A stretch of 63,103 bases of DNA, taken from positions 4,509,626 to 4,572,728 of the forward strand of contig CP036272.1 in the NCBI GenBank assembly GCA_007745635.1, given 5' to 3'. Below the pieces are notes generated by a model that was given only the letters and a program-made list of their open reading frames with translations, made no database searches and was not told the DNA's origin. The position numbers and the translations under genes are program-made. Positions 17,964 through 27,800 of the stretch are shown piece after piece. The first letter of the stretch is position 1; each line of letters opens with the position of its first letter. Origin of the DNA: Stieleria bergensis. GTDB taxonomy: Bacteria > Planctomycetota > Planctomycetia > Pirellulales > Pirellulaceae.

Positions 17964-18113
17964 TTTAGGGGCGAGTTTTCGAGGGGCTAGTTTCGAGTTG
18001 CTAGTTTCGAGGGGCGAGTTGCTAGGAGCTAGGGGGCGAGTTGCTAGGAGCTAGGGGGCGAGTTGCTAGGGGCGAGGGGGCTAGTTTCGAGGGGGCTGGT
18101 TGCTAGGGGCTAG
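17964..18113. repeat. Longest heptamer-repeat tract (about 150 bp)
   Basis: Units such as TTCGAGG, GGCTAGT, TTCGAGT, TGCTAGT and AGCTAGG succeed each other, mostly with 7-bp spacing and a consensus close to KKCKAGK. An internal 22-bp segment is repeated nearly exactly at 18020-18065. The acetyltransferase stop codon at 18110-18112 lies inside the tract. Confidence 0.85.
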
Positions 18114-18679
18114 CGGTCTTTGATTTTTTTGGCGGGGATGCCGGCGTTGATGGTTCTTGGTTCGGTGGGCTTGGTGACGATGCTGCCGGCGGCGATGACG
18201 TTTTGCTCGGCGACGTCTGCCAGGATGATTGATCCGGCTCCCACCCAGGTGTCTCGGTTGATCGTGATCGTTTGACGTCTGCCCGGTTGCAAACGGATGG
18301 GCGTGTCTAAGTCGTCGATACCATGTGTGTGCGGCCCGCTAGGAACCTGAACCGCCGGTCCCAACAAAACGTCTTCGCTGATGATGACGTCTCCAAGCAT
18401 GCAGCGTGGACCGATGTAGCAGTGACGGTGTAACTGAGCGTTCGTCTTGGAAAACAGTGTGCCAAAGCTGATCGTCGCAGTGGGGTCGCAGTGCGCGATG
18501 GTGAATCGATAAAACGCCACGCGAAGGTAACTGCCCAGTTTGCCAGGCAGCATCGAAAGCAACTGCGAATGGGACTCCAGCAAGCCATCCCGGTTTGCCA
18601 CCACTCCCAAAACAAAATAGCTGACCAACAAAGGGCTGATGCAAAGGATCGCTAATAGACGGAAAAGCGATTTAGGCAT
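18110..18679 (-). CDS. Left-handed beta-helix (hexapeptide) acyltransferase
   Basis: A 189-residue protein with an N-terminal hydrophobic segment (residues 8-27) and a WcaF/LbH-type acetyltransferase domain. The hexapeptide pattern appears as CYIGPRCMLGDVIISEDVLL and DTWVGAGSIILADV. SGPHTHGID holds the likely catalytic histidine, and INAGIPAKKIK is the typical C-terminal end. It probably O-acetylates a sugar of the repeat unit. The hydrophobic N-terminus suggests membrane association. Confidence 0.85.
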   Translation of the reverse strand: MPKSLFRLLAILCISPLLVSYFVLGVVANRDGLLESHSQLLSMLPGKLGSYLRVAFYRFTIAHCDPTATISFGTLFSKTNAQLHRHCYIGPRCMLGDVIISEDVLLGPAVQVPSGPHTHGIDDLDTPIRLQPGRRQTITINRDTWVGAGSIILADVAEQNVIAAGSIVTKPTEPRTINAGIPAKKIKDR

Positions 18680-18700
18680 GGAGGAGTTGGTAGGAAAAAG

Positions 18701-18740
18701 TTTCTAGTTGCTAGGGGCTAGTTGCTAGGGGCTAGTTGCG
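18701..18740. repeat. Heptamer repeats (CTAGTTG / CTAGGGG)
   Basis: Alternating CTAGTTG and CTAGGGG units occur in the short gap between the acetyltransferase and the next glycosyltransferase. Confidence 0.8.
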
Positions 18741-18778
18741 GACAGGAAACGGGAACCTTTCCCTGGCACAGGCTCGCG

Positions 18779-18796
18779 CCTCGTGCGAGCGGGAGG
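18779..18796. repeat. REP-like hairpin, imperfect copy
   Basis: CCTCGTGC and GCGGGAGG form an 8-bp stem with one mismatch and one G-T pair around a GA loop, followed by GTTT and AATG. It is related to the hairpins at 21346-21363, 21433-21448 and 62976-62991. It lies just after the glycosyltransferase stop codon and may act as a transcription end or mRNA stabiliser. Confidence 0.5.
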
Positions 18797-18798
18797 GT

Positions 18799-19957
18799 TT
18801 AATGTGGGGTACTCGCTACTAAACTTTCGTAGAGCTGATAGTAGTGGTCGACGGCGGTGTTGAGGTTGAACTGGGTTTGGACTTGCTCTCGGGCGCTGTG
18901 GCCCATTTTTTGTGCTTTTTGCTTTTTGCTTGTTGGTTAAGAGCTCGACGAGCTTGCTGGCGAGGGCTTGGTCGTCCGCTCGGGGAACCAAGTATCCGTC
19001 GGTTCCTTGTCGCAGGTGCTCTCCGTTGCCGCCCACCGCCGTGACGACGCTGGCGCACTGGCTGGCCATGGCCTCTAGCAAGGTCAGCGAAGCGGCTTCA
19101 CTGACACTGGTCAGGGTGAAGACGTCAATGGCTCGCAGAATGTCCGGGACGTCGTGGCGGATACCCAGGAACTGAACCGAATCCTGAAATCCCGCCTGGC
19201 TCTTTTCAATGCCAGTGACTTGCTCTCGCAACTGGCTCTCTTCTTCCCCGCCACCGACCAGCAACAAACGTGCCTCGGGCAACTGCTGATGAACTCGCTG
19301 CCAACCGCGAATCAACGTGGCATGATCTTTGACTGCATGAAACCGCGCGATGCAGGCTGCGTAGGGGCGATCCAAATCCAGCCCAAGACGGCTGCGCAGT
19401 TCCCGCGTCTGCTGTTCATCACCACGCGCGGGCAGTTCGGCCATGTCGACTCCATTGGCCAGCGTAAACGCCTTTGGAAACCCTTCGATCTTGTGCAAGG
19501 CTTGGGTGCTAAAATCACAGCACGCGGTCACTTTGTCTGCATAACGCTGCAACAAAACTTTGTTGGCCCAACGACGCTTCCATGAAACGATATCCGGATA
19601 GTGTCGACCGTGCTCGGTGAACAGAATCTTGGCCGGCATGCGGTGCCGCAATCGCCCCAAGGCGGCGTAAAAGAACGGAGTGTACTGGTGGGCGTGCAAG
19701 ACCTGAATCTGCTGCGCCTTGACGACATCCGACATCCGCTTGGCAACGCCCCAGTCCATCCCCGGCTTGCGATCTAAAACCGTGAGCGGCACACCGGATT
19801 GCATCAATTGCTCACCGATCGTTCCCACCGCATCCAAGCACAGAATCGTTGGCGAAATCTTGTCGCCAAGTTGCTCAATGATCTGTCGCACCAAGACCTC
19901 GGCGCCCGCGACTTGCATCACGTGCATGACGAATCCGACTTTGATGGGTGAGGGCAT
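18799..19957 (-). CDS. GT4 glycosyltransferase with a frameshift near the 3' end
   Basis: A GT-B fold enzyme starting MPSPIKVGFVMHVMQVAGAE at ATG 19957. FTEHGRHYPD, YAACIARFHAVKDHATLI and SEAASLTLLEAMASQCASVV (E(x7)E region) support a retaining GT4 similar to PEP-CTERM-associated transferases. After ELLTNKQKAKSTK the zero frame loses similarity. Reading one base fewer in a run of six A residues (18906-18911) restores MGHSAREQVQTQFNLNTAV and a natural stop at 18799. The uncorrected frame runs on to 18725. The lesion is in a low-complexity A-rich tract, so slippage or a sequencing error are both possible. The catalytic core is intact in either case. Confidence 0.8.
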
Positions 19958-19959
19958 TG

Positions 19960-20011
19960 GGAGTTGCGAGGGGCTAGTTGCGAGTTGCGAGGGTGAGTTG
20001 CTAGGGGAGTG
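19960..20011. repeat. Heptamer repeats (GAGTTGC / GAGGGGC / TAGTTGC)
   Basis: A run of GAGTTGC-type units directly upstream of the GT4 start codon. It lies where a ribosome-binding site would be expected, and none can be seen. Confidence 0.8.
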
Positions 20012-20073
20012 GAAATGGGAACGTTCCCCTGGACGAGGCTCGATGGTGGCGGGGTGGGTTGAAAGCGGGGATG

Positions 20074-21258
20074 CTAGAGGAGGTCTAGGATGGGGCTTAG
20101 CTTGGCGTGCCAGCCGTAGTGGGCTTGGACTTTGTTGCGTGCGGTTTGACCGATCTGGGAACGCTGTTTCGGGTCTGCTGACAAGGCTTGTAAACTCTCT
20201 TGCCATTGAGACACTGTGTCGGCGATCAAAAACTCGCTGCCGTGCTTGCCATCGATGCCTTCGGCGGCTTCTTGAGTGGTGATCACTGGCAATCCGCTGG
20301 CCATGGCTTCCAGGACTTTGTTTTGAATTCCCCTGGCCAGTTTTAACGGGGACACTCCAATGTCCGCTTCCTCTAAAAACGGCCGCACGTCTGGGACTTC
20401 GCCCGTCACTTCGACTCCCGGCTGTTCACTCAACTGCTCAATCGCTGCAACGGGTCGTCGGCCAACAATCGTTAAGGTCGCATTGGTTTGGGCATGGACG
20501 CCAGGAAAGATCTCTTTGCAAAACCACAGCATGCCTTCCACATTGGGCGTGTAATCCATCACACCGGTGAACACCAACTTGCACGCTGCCGTTCGATCTG
20601 ACCTCGCCGCTTTCGGGGGCTGAAAGAACTCCGTGTCCACTCCGTTGCTGATCCCGTAAACCGGTGCTCGACCAGGCACTTCCTGCCGAAACACTTTCGC
20701 TTCGTCTTCACTGACCAAAACCACAGCGTCTGCTTGATCCGCGATCTGCTGCTCTAACTTGCGTACTGTTTTGTATTCACGACGATAGATCGCTCGCTTT
20801 GCACCCGAAGCTTCGTCCGACAACTGCTGCCATTTCTTACTATCGACGTCCACCAAGTCGACAACCTTGGTCAAGTTATCGAACGGTTTATTCTCGACGT
20901 AGGGATACATGCTGGAGCAAAACACGACGGCAGCCTCAAACGGCCTCGACTGGTGCTGCTGGATGATTTGATTGGCAACCTTCCGATTGAAGAACACCCC
21001 TTCGGTGATGCTTCGCCCAGAAACAAACCGCGTTCCAGCGTTTAACCACTTCGCTTTCGTCTGCGGAAAGGTAATGACCCGATCAGTCAATTGCTTGACG
21101 TGGTTTAACTGCTGGTCGGTGACGGGTTCGTCATGCGGACAAGCAAGCGTCACCGAATAATGCTGCGCCAGGACGCGCAGCAGGTTGTAGGAGCGAATTC
21201 TATCGCCACGGTTCGGCGGATAGGGGTATCGGTGGGTGAGGAGAAGAAGTGGGGGCAA
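20074..21258 (-). CDS. GT4 sugar transferase of the PEP-CTERM/EpsH1-associated type
   Basis: A 394-residue GT-B enzyme. LLLTHRYPYPPNRGDRIRSYNLL is split by the conserved YPP-x-GD motif typical of the sugar transferases found with exosortase EPS loci. VVDLVDVDSKKWQQL and VYGISNGVDTEFFQP are further family landmarks, and LARGIQNKVLEAMASGLPV carries the donor-site acidic residues. It would add a sugar at the cytoplasmic face. The TTG start at 21258 places the family N-terminus correctly. The upstream 300 bp are filled by repeats. Confidence 0.87.
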   Translation of the reverse strand: MPPLLLLTHRYPYPPNRGDRIRSYNLLRVLAQHYSVTLACPHDEPVTDQQLNHVKQLTDRVITFPQTKAKWLNAGTRFVSGRSITEGVFFNRKVANQIIQQHQSRPFEAAVVFCSSMYPYVENKPFDNLTKVVDLVDVDSKKWQQLSDEASGAKRAIYRREYKTVRKLEQQIADQADAVVLVSEDEAKVFRQEVPGRAPVYGISNGVDTEFFQPPKAARSDRTAACKLVFTGVMDYTPNVEGMLWFCKEIFPGVHAQTNATLTIVGRRPVAAIEQLSEQPGVEVTGEVPDVRPFLEEADIGVSPLKLARGIQNKVLEAMASGLPVITTQEAAEGIDGKHGSEFLIADTVSQWQESLQALSADPKQRSQIGQTARNKVQAHYGWHAKLSPILDLL

Positions 21259-21345
21259 GGGGAATGAGGGAAAAGTTGCGAGTTGCGAGGGGCGAGTTGC
21301 GAGGGCGGAGAGGGAACGGGAACCCTCCCCTCGCTTAGGCTCGAA

Positions 21346-21363
21346 CTTCCCGCAAGCGGGAGG
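21346..21363. repeat. REP-like hairpin
   Basis: CTTCCCGC and GCGGGAGG pair over 8 bp (one G-T) around an AA loop, and are followed by GTTTTATG. The same arrangement of stem plus a G(T)n-ATG tail occurs at 18779-18804. Confidence 0.65.
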
Positions 21364-21432
21364 GTTTTATGTTGGGTGTGTTGACTGAACTCTCCCTGGG
21401 GAGAGTTGCTAGTGCGGGGTGGACACGGGGCA

Positions 21433-21448
21433 CTCCTGCGAGCAGGAG
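21433..21448. repeat. REP-like hairpin with compensatory base pair
   Basis: CTCCTGCGAGCAGGAG forms a perfect 7-bp stem with a GA loop. Compared with the 62976 copy (CTCCCGC / GCGGGAG), one C-G pair is replaced by T-A on both sides, so the stem is preserved although the bases differ. Confidence 0.7.
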
Positions 21449-21563
21449 GGTGATGTTTGTGGGTGAGTGGTTCTGGTGGCGCGGACTTCGTCCCTTTGGG
21501 TGACAGTTTTGTTTTTGCCAACCTTGGGGTTTGTTTGATTGCGACGGAAATTGAACCGGTGAC

Positions 21564-22463
21564 CTAGGCGGTCTGATTCATTTCCTGTTCGCTGTTTTCT
21601 GCTTCAGACTGACGGTGACAAGCAATGGCTTGACTCATCGTTCCAAACTTCACTCGCTGCATCAGTCGCTGCAATTTGTCTTCAGTGTTCTTTAGGCCGA
21701 CGTAATGCCGGAATGCTGCTTTGCGCGACAAGCCATTCACTTTGGGCTGACCCGGATCAACTTCCCAAGGATGGATATAAAACATGGCTGGATGCTGGCG
21801 ACGCTCAATCGCTTGGATCGCCTTGCACGTTACATTCGACGGCAACAGTCGGAAGTAGCCACCGCCTACTGGTACGGGACATCCCATCGCTTTGCCAACC
21901 GACGGCGGAAACTCTTGCAAGCAGCCTGATTTGGTTTCTAAGTTGTGAATCTCTTTCTTCGCATTCGGGATTCCGTAGCGATCATGCCCTGTGATCGGAA
22001 AGACACTGCTGTCGTCAGTAAAGCCTTGTTCGACCAAGACATCCAACGCCCACAGTGACTTTTCAGTGATCGAGAAACTGGGTGCCCGGTAAGCAGTCGG
22101 ACGCACTCCGCAAGCCGATTCAATCGCGCTGCAACTGTCTTGCAGATCCTTAGCAAACTGTTCCGGCGTCTGCGTGTAAACCAACCGATGCCAGTACCCA
22201 TGCGAAGCGATTTCGTGGCCCGCATTTGCAATCCGCTGGACAAGCTGCGGAAACCGCTCAGCAACCCAACCCAAAATGTAAAACGTCCCTTGCACGTCAC
22301 AGCGTTCCAGTAACGCCAGCATCCGATCAGTGCTTTGTTGCACCCGACTTTCCATGCTGTCCCACTGATCGCGCTGCACGCAATCCTCCATCGCGGAGAC
22401 TTGGAAATAGTCTTCGACGTCGATGGTCATCGCGTGGATTATTTTGGACGCTGGGGCAGGCAC
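21564..22463 (-). CDS. XrtA/PEP-CTERM-type polysaccharide deacetylase
   Basis: A 299-residue NodB-fold deacetylase. AMTIDVEDYFQVSAMED carries the catalytic and metal aspartates, EIASHGYWHRLVY the zinc histidines, and AYRAPSFSI the loop that normally contacts the substrate. FYIHPWEVDPGQP is the late motif typical of the deacetylases found with exosortases. It removes N-acetyl groups from amino sugars of the EPS. The GTG start at 22463 fits the family, in which a short leader precedes the DVEDYF motif. Confidence 0.9.
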   Translation of the reverse strand: MPAPASKIIHAMTIDVEDYFQVSAMEDCVQRDQWDSMESRVQQSTDRMLALLERCDVQGTFYILGWVAERFPQLVQRIANAGHEIASHGYWHRLVYTQTPEQFAKDLQDSCSAIESACGVRPTAYRAPSFSITEKSLWALDVLVEQGFTDDSSVFPITGHDRYGIPNAKKEIHNLETKSGCLQEFPPSVGKAMGCPVPVGGGYFRLLPSNVTCKAIQAIERRQHPAMFYIHPWEVDPGQPKVNGLSRKAAFRHYVGLKNTEDKLQRLMQRVKFGTMSQAIACHRQSEAENSEQEMNQTA

Positions 22464-22988
22464 TTTGGAACAGTTTTCAATGTCGCGTCGTTGAATTCGC
22501 TACAATCAACGAACAAGTCGGATGAACGCATCCTGCGATCGTCTTGGCGCTCCTCCTTGGACGCTCTGTCTCGTTGCAACAATCTCAGTCAGCAATCGAA
22601 AACCCGTCGAACTTGTTCAGCAGAAGCAATCGCTTGCCTGGAACGTGTCGTCGCGCCGTCTCATGCCGATGGGGCATCTCGTCAGCAAGTTGTCAATCTG
22701 ACCGCCTGGCGGAGGGGATTATAGATGCAGATTTCAAAATTAACCCTGCCGGGTGATTTCCACACAAAGAAACCATGTGTCATAACGTTTGAACGACGCT
22801 TTGTATGGATTGGCACGTGCGCTGGTGCTTTTGTGGGGTGCGGCGTTGGTGCGGAACTGGTGGGTGCAAGCACGCACCCTACGGTGCGGCGCTGGTGTGA
22901 TGGCTTTATGGCGGGTCAGGGAGCTGCTGAAGAGAGTCTTCCTGGCCAATGGATCTCGCTTGCATTCCAGCCAAATGCTTTGAAAACC
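22464..22988. other. Gene-free interval with G/T-rich GGTGCGG repeats
   Basis: No supported gene. Around 22820-22900 GGTGC/GGTGCGG words recur, and GGGTGC / GCACCC form a 6-bp hairpin at 22862-22879. The rest shows no recognisable signal. Confidence 0.5.
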
Positions 22989-23936
22989 TTATCTGGGAGA
23001 AGCGGGCGGACGACCGGCGTTCTCTAGATGGGAAGCCAGTTCACTGGTGGCGTGCTGTTGATCGCAAACATGAACGACCTGATCGCCAGTGGATTCACCA
23101 TCGATACGTTTGACGCGCGGATCATCAAAGGGATGCCGGTTGTCGTCTTCTGTGGTGACAACACTTGCCCGAACCAACGATCGGCGGCAAAGCCCCATCA
23201 TCCCCATGGCTTTTTCACCCTTGATGAAAAAGATGCGAAGGACGGTCGCCATGATCATTCGAAAATCCAATAACCAACCGGCGTGCTCGATGTAATGCAA
23301 ATCGAGAAACTGCTTTCGCTTGACGTCAGCCAAGGTTTCATCTGGTGGCAGGTTGATTTGTGCCAAGCCGGTGATGCCTGGTTTCACGGCATTGCGGCGA
23401 TAGTAACCATCGATCTGACCGGCTAAGACGTCGCAGATCTTGGGACGTTCTGGGCGAGGACCGGTCAAGACCATGTCTCCCATCACGACGTTCCAAAGCT
23501 GGGGAAGCTCATCGAGGTGGGACGCACGCAAGAATCGACCGAGCGGAGTGATGCGACTATCGCGTTTGGAGGACCAGACGGGCTTGCCATCCTTTTCGGC
23601 ATCGCTGTACATGGAGCGAAACTTCAAAACCTCGAACACTTCACCGTGCTTTCCCAGTCGCTCCTGGCGGTAGATCGCTGGACCGTGAGAAGTCAGTTTG
23701 ACCAAGACCGCCACGACAATCATCACGGGCGCTGTCATTACAAACAGAACGGCACCGATGATGCGTTCGGCAAGGTTCTTGTGGCGGAAGTAACGGGCAC
23801 GAGATAACGCCTGAGACTTCGCATCAGCCTTCAATTTGTCGTTGGGGAACAACTCACTGGTCTGTTGAGTGTTCTGCTGTGGAATGGTGAGTGTGCTCAC
23901 TGAAGTACGATCCTTTTCGCTGTGTTGATCATCCAT
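22989..23936 (-). CDS. Initiating sugar-phosphate transferase (bacterial sugar transferase family)
   Basis: A polyprenyl-phosphate sugar-1-phosphate transferase. AERIIGAVLFVMTAPVMIVV is the membrane-entry helix. AIYRQERLGKHGEVFEVLKF and MYSDAE follow as the conserved core, DELPQLWNVVMGDMVLTGPRP is split by the Asp-Glu-Leu-Pro catalytic motif, and GITGLAQIN closes the domain. It links the first sugar phosphate to undecaprenyl phosphate. It lacks the large N-terminal membrane domain of WbaP. ATG 23936 is preferred. An alternative ATG at 23975 overlaps the upstream gene by 13 nt. About 75 residues beyond the domain form an uncharacterised tail. Confidence 0.87.
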   Translation of the reverse strand: MDDQHSEKDRTSVSTLTIPQQNTQQTSELFPNDKLKADAKSQALSRARYFRHKNLAERIIGAVLFVMTAPVMIVVAVLVKLTSHGPAIYRQERLGKHGEVFEVLKFRSMYSDAEKDGKPVWSSKRDSRITPLGRFLRASHLDELPQLWNVVMGDMVLTGPRPERPKICDVLAGQIDGYYRRNAVKPGITGLAQINLPPDETLADVKRKQFLDLHYIEHAGWLLDFRMIMATVLRIFFIKGEKAMGMMGLCRRSLVRASVVTTEDDNRHPFDDPRVKRIDGESTGDQVVHVCDQQHATSELASHLENAGRPPASPR

Positions 23937-23962
23937 TATTGACTCAATCAAGATTGATGCCC

Positions 23963-24709
23963 TTAAAGAATGCATTTCTCGAGGAGAGGCATAAAATCGG
24001 TTAGAAACTGCAAACCATGGTTGGTGCCGTCTCCAAGACTGGGGCTGGCGAGCTGGATTTTGTAGAGGTTTTCGACCATCCAAAATCTCGGTTGCTCGGC
24101 AGCTGCAAAAGCGCCTCCATCACTCCATGCGTAAAGCACGTGAAGCGAGGCTTCCCCCGATTGCTTATCTTTAAATTCCAGCGTCCACGCCTGATGCGTG
24201 TGCTGTTCCGTTTTAATCTCTGTCGCGCGTCGTGCGCCACTGGGTGCATTACCGGTTGAGCGGTAACAAATCTCAGGTGTATGAACGGCGACCGGACCAC
24301 GTGGGCCAAGGATCATCGCGAATTTCACTGTTGCCCCTGACTCTGAATTGCGATAGTTCCGCACAATCGAACCGTGTGGACGAAGCAATTCAGAAGCCGC
24401 CCCGTCAAGCTGCTCTTCGCTGATCATCGTCCAATCGCCAAAGCTTGTTGGCAAAGCGGTGATGGCTTCTGCACGGCGACCGGCAAGCTCTTGATCGACG
24501 AAGCGTCCATCCAAGTAAGCGTGTACCGAACCCGATACTAAAGTGATCACTAACAGCAACGAAACCGCCACGATTCGAGACTTACCACGCACACTGGCGG
24601 CACTGTCCGAACGAACTTTCTCGCTAGAAACTGGTTTAGTTTTTTGCTCTGTGCTCATCTGCAAGGTAGGCTTGGGTACTGGTCTTCCAGGGGTAGGTAA
24701 CATCTTCAT
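23963..24709 (-). CDS. EpsI-like exosortase-associated protein (DUF3485 type)
   Basis: About 248 residues with one transmembrane helix (RIVAVSLLLVITLVSGSVHAY) and an extracytoplasmic domain. VHTPEICYRSTG resembles the conserved H-x-P-E-x-C motif of EpsI proteins, and LHVLYAWSDGG follows. EpsI domains occur fused to or beside exosortases in EPS loci; their biochemical role is not established. Here it is separated from the exosortase gene by the TPR and tyrosine kinase genes. Several in-frame starts exist (24712, 24709, 24703, 24658). 24709 has an AGG a few bases upstream. Confidence 0.75.
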   Translation of the reverse strand: MKMLPTPGRPVPKPTLQMSTEQKTKPVSSEKVRSDSAASVRGKSRIVAVSLLLVITLVSGSVHAYLDGRFVDQELAGRRAEAITALPTSFGDWTMISEEQLDGAASELLRPHGSIVRNYRNSESGATVKFAMILGPRGPVAVHTPEICYRSTGNAPSGARRATEIKTEQHTHQAWTLEFKDKQSGEASLHVLYAWSDGGAFAAAEQPRFWMVENLYKIQLASPSLGDGTNHGLQFLTDFMPLLEKCIL

Positions 24710-24853
24710 CAACCTGCGTTGATTTGCGAGTGAAAATCACCCTAGAAAGGTGTTTTTTAACCATCTTCTAAAGTTTCTTTTCGCAGCCCATTTCGATGTG
24801 AAACAAGCCCCCGTTAATGGCCTCTAAGGGACTCAACGGCGGTTCGCATTGCT

Positions 24854-27800
24854 CTACTGCAGAACCGCAGCTGAGCCATCATATCGTTTCGCTAATTCCT
24901 CGAGCGATTCTCGTTCATTGGCGGTCAAACCGCGCGGATTCAAGTTTTCGCGGTCAAGCGATTTCCATAACTTTGCCGCAGCGTTGTGATCACCTTTGCC
25001 GACCAGCGCTTGAATCTTGTGAAATTGAAAGCGTGGATCTTTGCTTAACTCCATCGCTTGGGAAAACGCTTCGATCGCCAAGTCGTAGTCCTTGGCTCGC
25101 AAGAGCACCGTCCCACGGGTATCCAAAAGTTCTGGATTGCCGCCAACTAACTTGATGGCCTGATCCACATATTGCAAACCATCTCGTTCGCGGCCGGGCG
25201 TTTCAGCCAACGCGATCGCCAGATTGTTCAACGCTCGCACGCGTCGGGGTTCCAATTCAACGACTTGTTGATAGATCCCGATGGCTTGTTGATGATCATT
25301 GCGTTGCATGGACAGGGTGCCGATCGCTTCGAGCAAAACCACGTTCTCTGGGTAGTCCTTTACCGCTTGGGAGAGCACTTCCGAATGCTCGCGTTTCATG
25401 AAGTCGGCATCCAGAGCCAATAGTGCTTCGGTCATCAGAGTGGCGGACACGACGTCGCCGTGTTTCTGATAGTGCCGCAGGCAGAGTTCAGCCGTCTCAC
25501 CATGTCGACTATCGCGTGAGAGGGCGAGAACGTAATCGGTGAGCCGTTCGGAGGACAACTCGTATGCTTTTTTGTAGTACTTCAACCCTTCTTCGATCTC
25601 GCCATTCTGCATCAGTGCCGCCCCGGCAATCACAGAGATTGCACTGGGGTCCTTGATCTGATCATTGGCCCCTCTGCTTTTGGTCCAGTCTTTTGTGATG
25701 GCACCGAACCGGCTTGCTTCACCGGATGCGTAAGCGCGTGCGAGTTGGATCTGATAGACGTCGATGGCTGAGTTAGGCAGCTGTTCCAGACGTGTCACAA
25801 GTCGATCGACTTCCCGCAGCGAGTCATCGCCCTTGAGTGCAATCAGAAACTTGCAGTACTGAACGTAATCCGCTTTGCTGGGTTTGGGCATCCCGCACAA
25901 CTCGATGTACAGTTGCTGGGCTTCGCCCTGATAAGCCGTCCGGCTTTCATCATCCAACGATTCATCGCGCAAGGATAATTCGGACATCAAGGCGGCCTGA
26001 GTCCGCTTGGCCAGCACGCTGAAGCTCACATTCCCGTTGCCAAGTTCACGCAGCATGTCAACCGCTTGACGACGTTGCAAGGAACTTCCGCGGGAGGCCA
26101 GCATGACGGCGTACGAGAATTGATTTTCCAAGTTGGGAATATCGCCCTCGACGAGTAGCTCAGAAATCTGTTCCCAATCGATTTCAGATTGCGCGGTTTC
26201 GATCAAAACCCGAGCCAATTGGTTGCGTAACCGGTTGTTGCTAGGAAAACGTTTGACAGCGGCTTTCAAAACAGCGACTCGTTGGTCGGCATCCTCACGG
26301 TCAAGCAACAGTTCGGACAACGTGATGGCGAGTTCGGGAGACGGACGTTTTTGGTTGGCCAACAACAGTGTTGTGAGCGCTTCATCGCGGTCACCTTTTG
26401 CCAACAGAGCTTTGCCCTTAAGAATCAGTTTGTCTGCTTCGCTTAGTTTGCCGGACTGAATCCGGCTTGAGATTTCTTCGACCAGTTCGATATCGCCCGC
26501 CTCAATGGCCAAGCGCAATTCGACATCGACCACGGCGGCCCGCTTTTCGGAGGTACCGGCTAGTTTGAGCGCTTTGTCGAGCACCGAGCGAATCTGAAGC
26601 AACGCCTGATCGATCTTTTCCTTGGCTGCTGCGTCGCCAGGTTTTTGCTGATCTGCTTTGAACTGTTTCCACTGCACCGTCAACGCGTTGGCGTAAACCA
26701 AGTAAGCGGTCACATCATTGGGTGTTTCGGCGATCAGATCTTCGGCCATTTTCAGAGCTTCGTCAAAACGTCCGTCTTGAAAGGCGACCTGAATGGAGAC
26801 GTTATCGTAGGGATCCAAATCGACGCCCGTGATGAAGCTCAACTTTTTCAGTTCCGCTTCGGCTTTGGCTCCTTGTCGCGTCATGGCCAACGCACGCAAC
26901 AACAGCATTCGAGTGCGCATTTGCGAGTCACCGGCGGCAATTCCGCGTTGCAGCAATTCGATTGCGTCATCATACCGAGGCCTGGCATAGGCAATCCAGC
27001 CTTTGAGCGCGATCACGTTCCCCCAATAGGGACGCAGGTCAAGGAGTTTATTCACGTTCGCTTTGGCTTTCACCAAAGCAGGATCGTTTCGCTCGATCTC
27101 ACCGGGACGCGACAGCAATTCATTGATAATGTTTCGAGTCTCGACGTACAGCGAGTAAACCCCGGGATTGGCGTCGGTGTGTGACTCCAACTGATGCAAT
27201 TCAGCAAGCTTCCGATCGGCCGCTGGCTGGTCTTCGTTGGCCAAGGCAAGTTGATAAGCTTGATAGACGATCGAAGGAGATCTCATATCGGCTGGAATCT
27301 TTTCCAGCGTGTCATAGGCAAACTTGCGATCTTTGGTTTGCTTGGCAACTTCGGCGGCTCTTAGTAACGCCACACCGCCGTCTTCGGGATTTTCCTCGGC
27401 GTATTTGGTGAGGATCGAGACCGCGTCTTCGATCTGGCCACCGGCAAGCGTTATCTGTGCTTTCAACAGTTCCTTTTGCAGGTCCGTGACGGCTTCAAGA
27501 TCCGAATATTGTTCAAGAGCTTTTTGAGCAAGTTCGGGCTCATTGGCAGCGGCGAAGCGTTGTGCCACGAAGGCTTGCACCACCGAATCTTGAACATACT
27601 GTTCCGACAGTTCACGAAGGTTTTCGACCATTGCTTTAGAAACGAGGTGTTCCTCGATGGCGTTCCCTTCGGTGGGGATCTGGGCCGCAATGATCTTCAA
27701 TCGCAAGCCGAGCGTTTGATACTTAGTGGGGTCGGATTTGATCTCAGCTTGCAGATCACGAATGGTGCTACGAAGCGTCCCCAAATCACGAAGCTGCGGC

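Larger units (their letters stand above)
21259..21563. other. Repeat-filled intergenic region
   Basis: No gene is seen. The interval holds a heptamer tract at 21273-21310, an 8-bp REP-like hairpin at 21346-21363 and a second hairpin at 21433-21448. It lies between the GT4 and polysaccharide deacetylase genes. Confidence 0.7.

Noticed and set aside
18725..20206. A 493-residue glycosyltransferase with long Pro-rich ends
   Set aside because: The N-terminal extension lies in heptamer repeats and the C-terminal extension follows a frameshift. The family-like protein spans 18799-19957.
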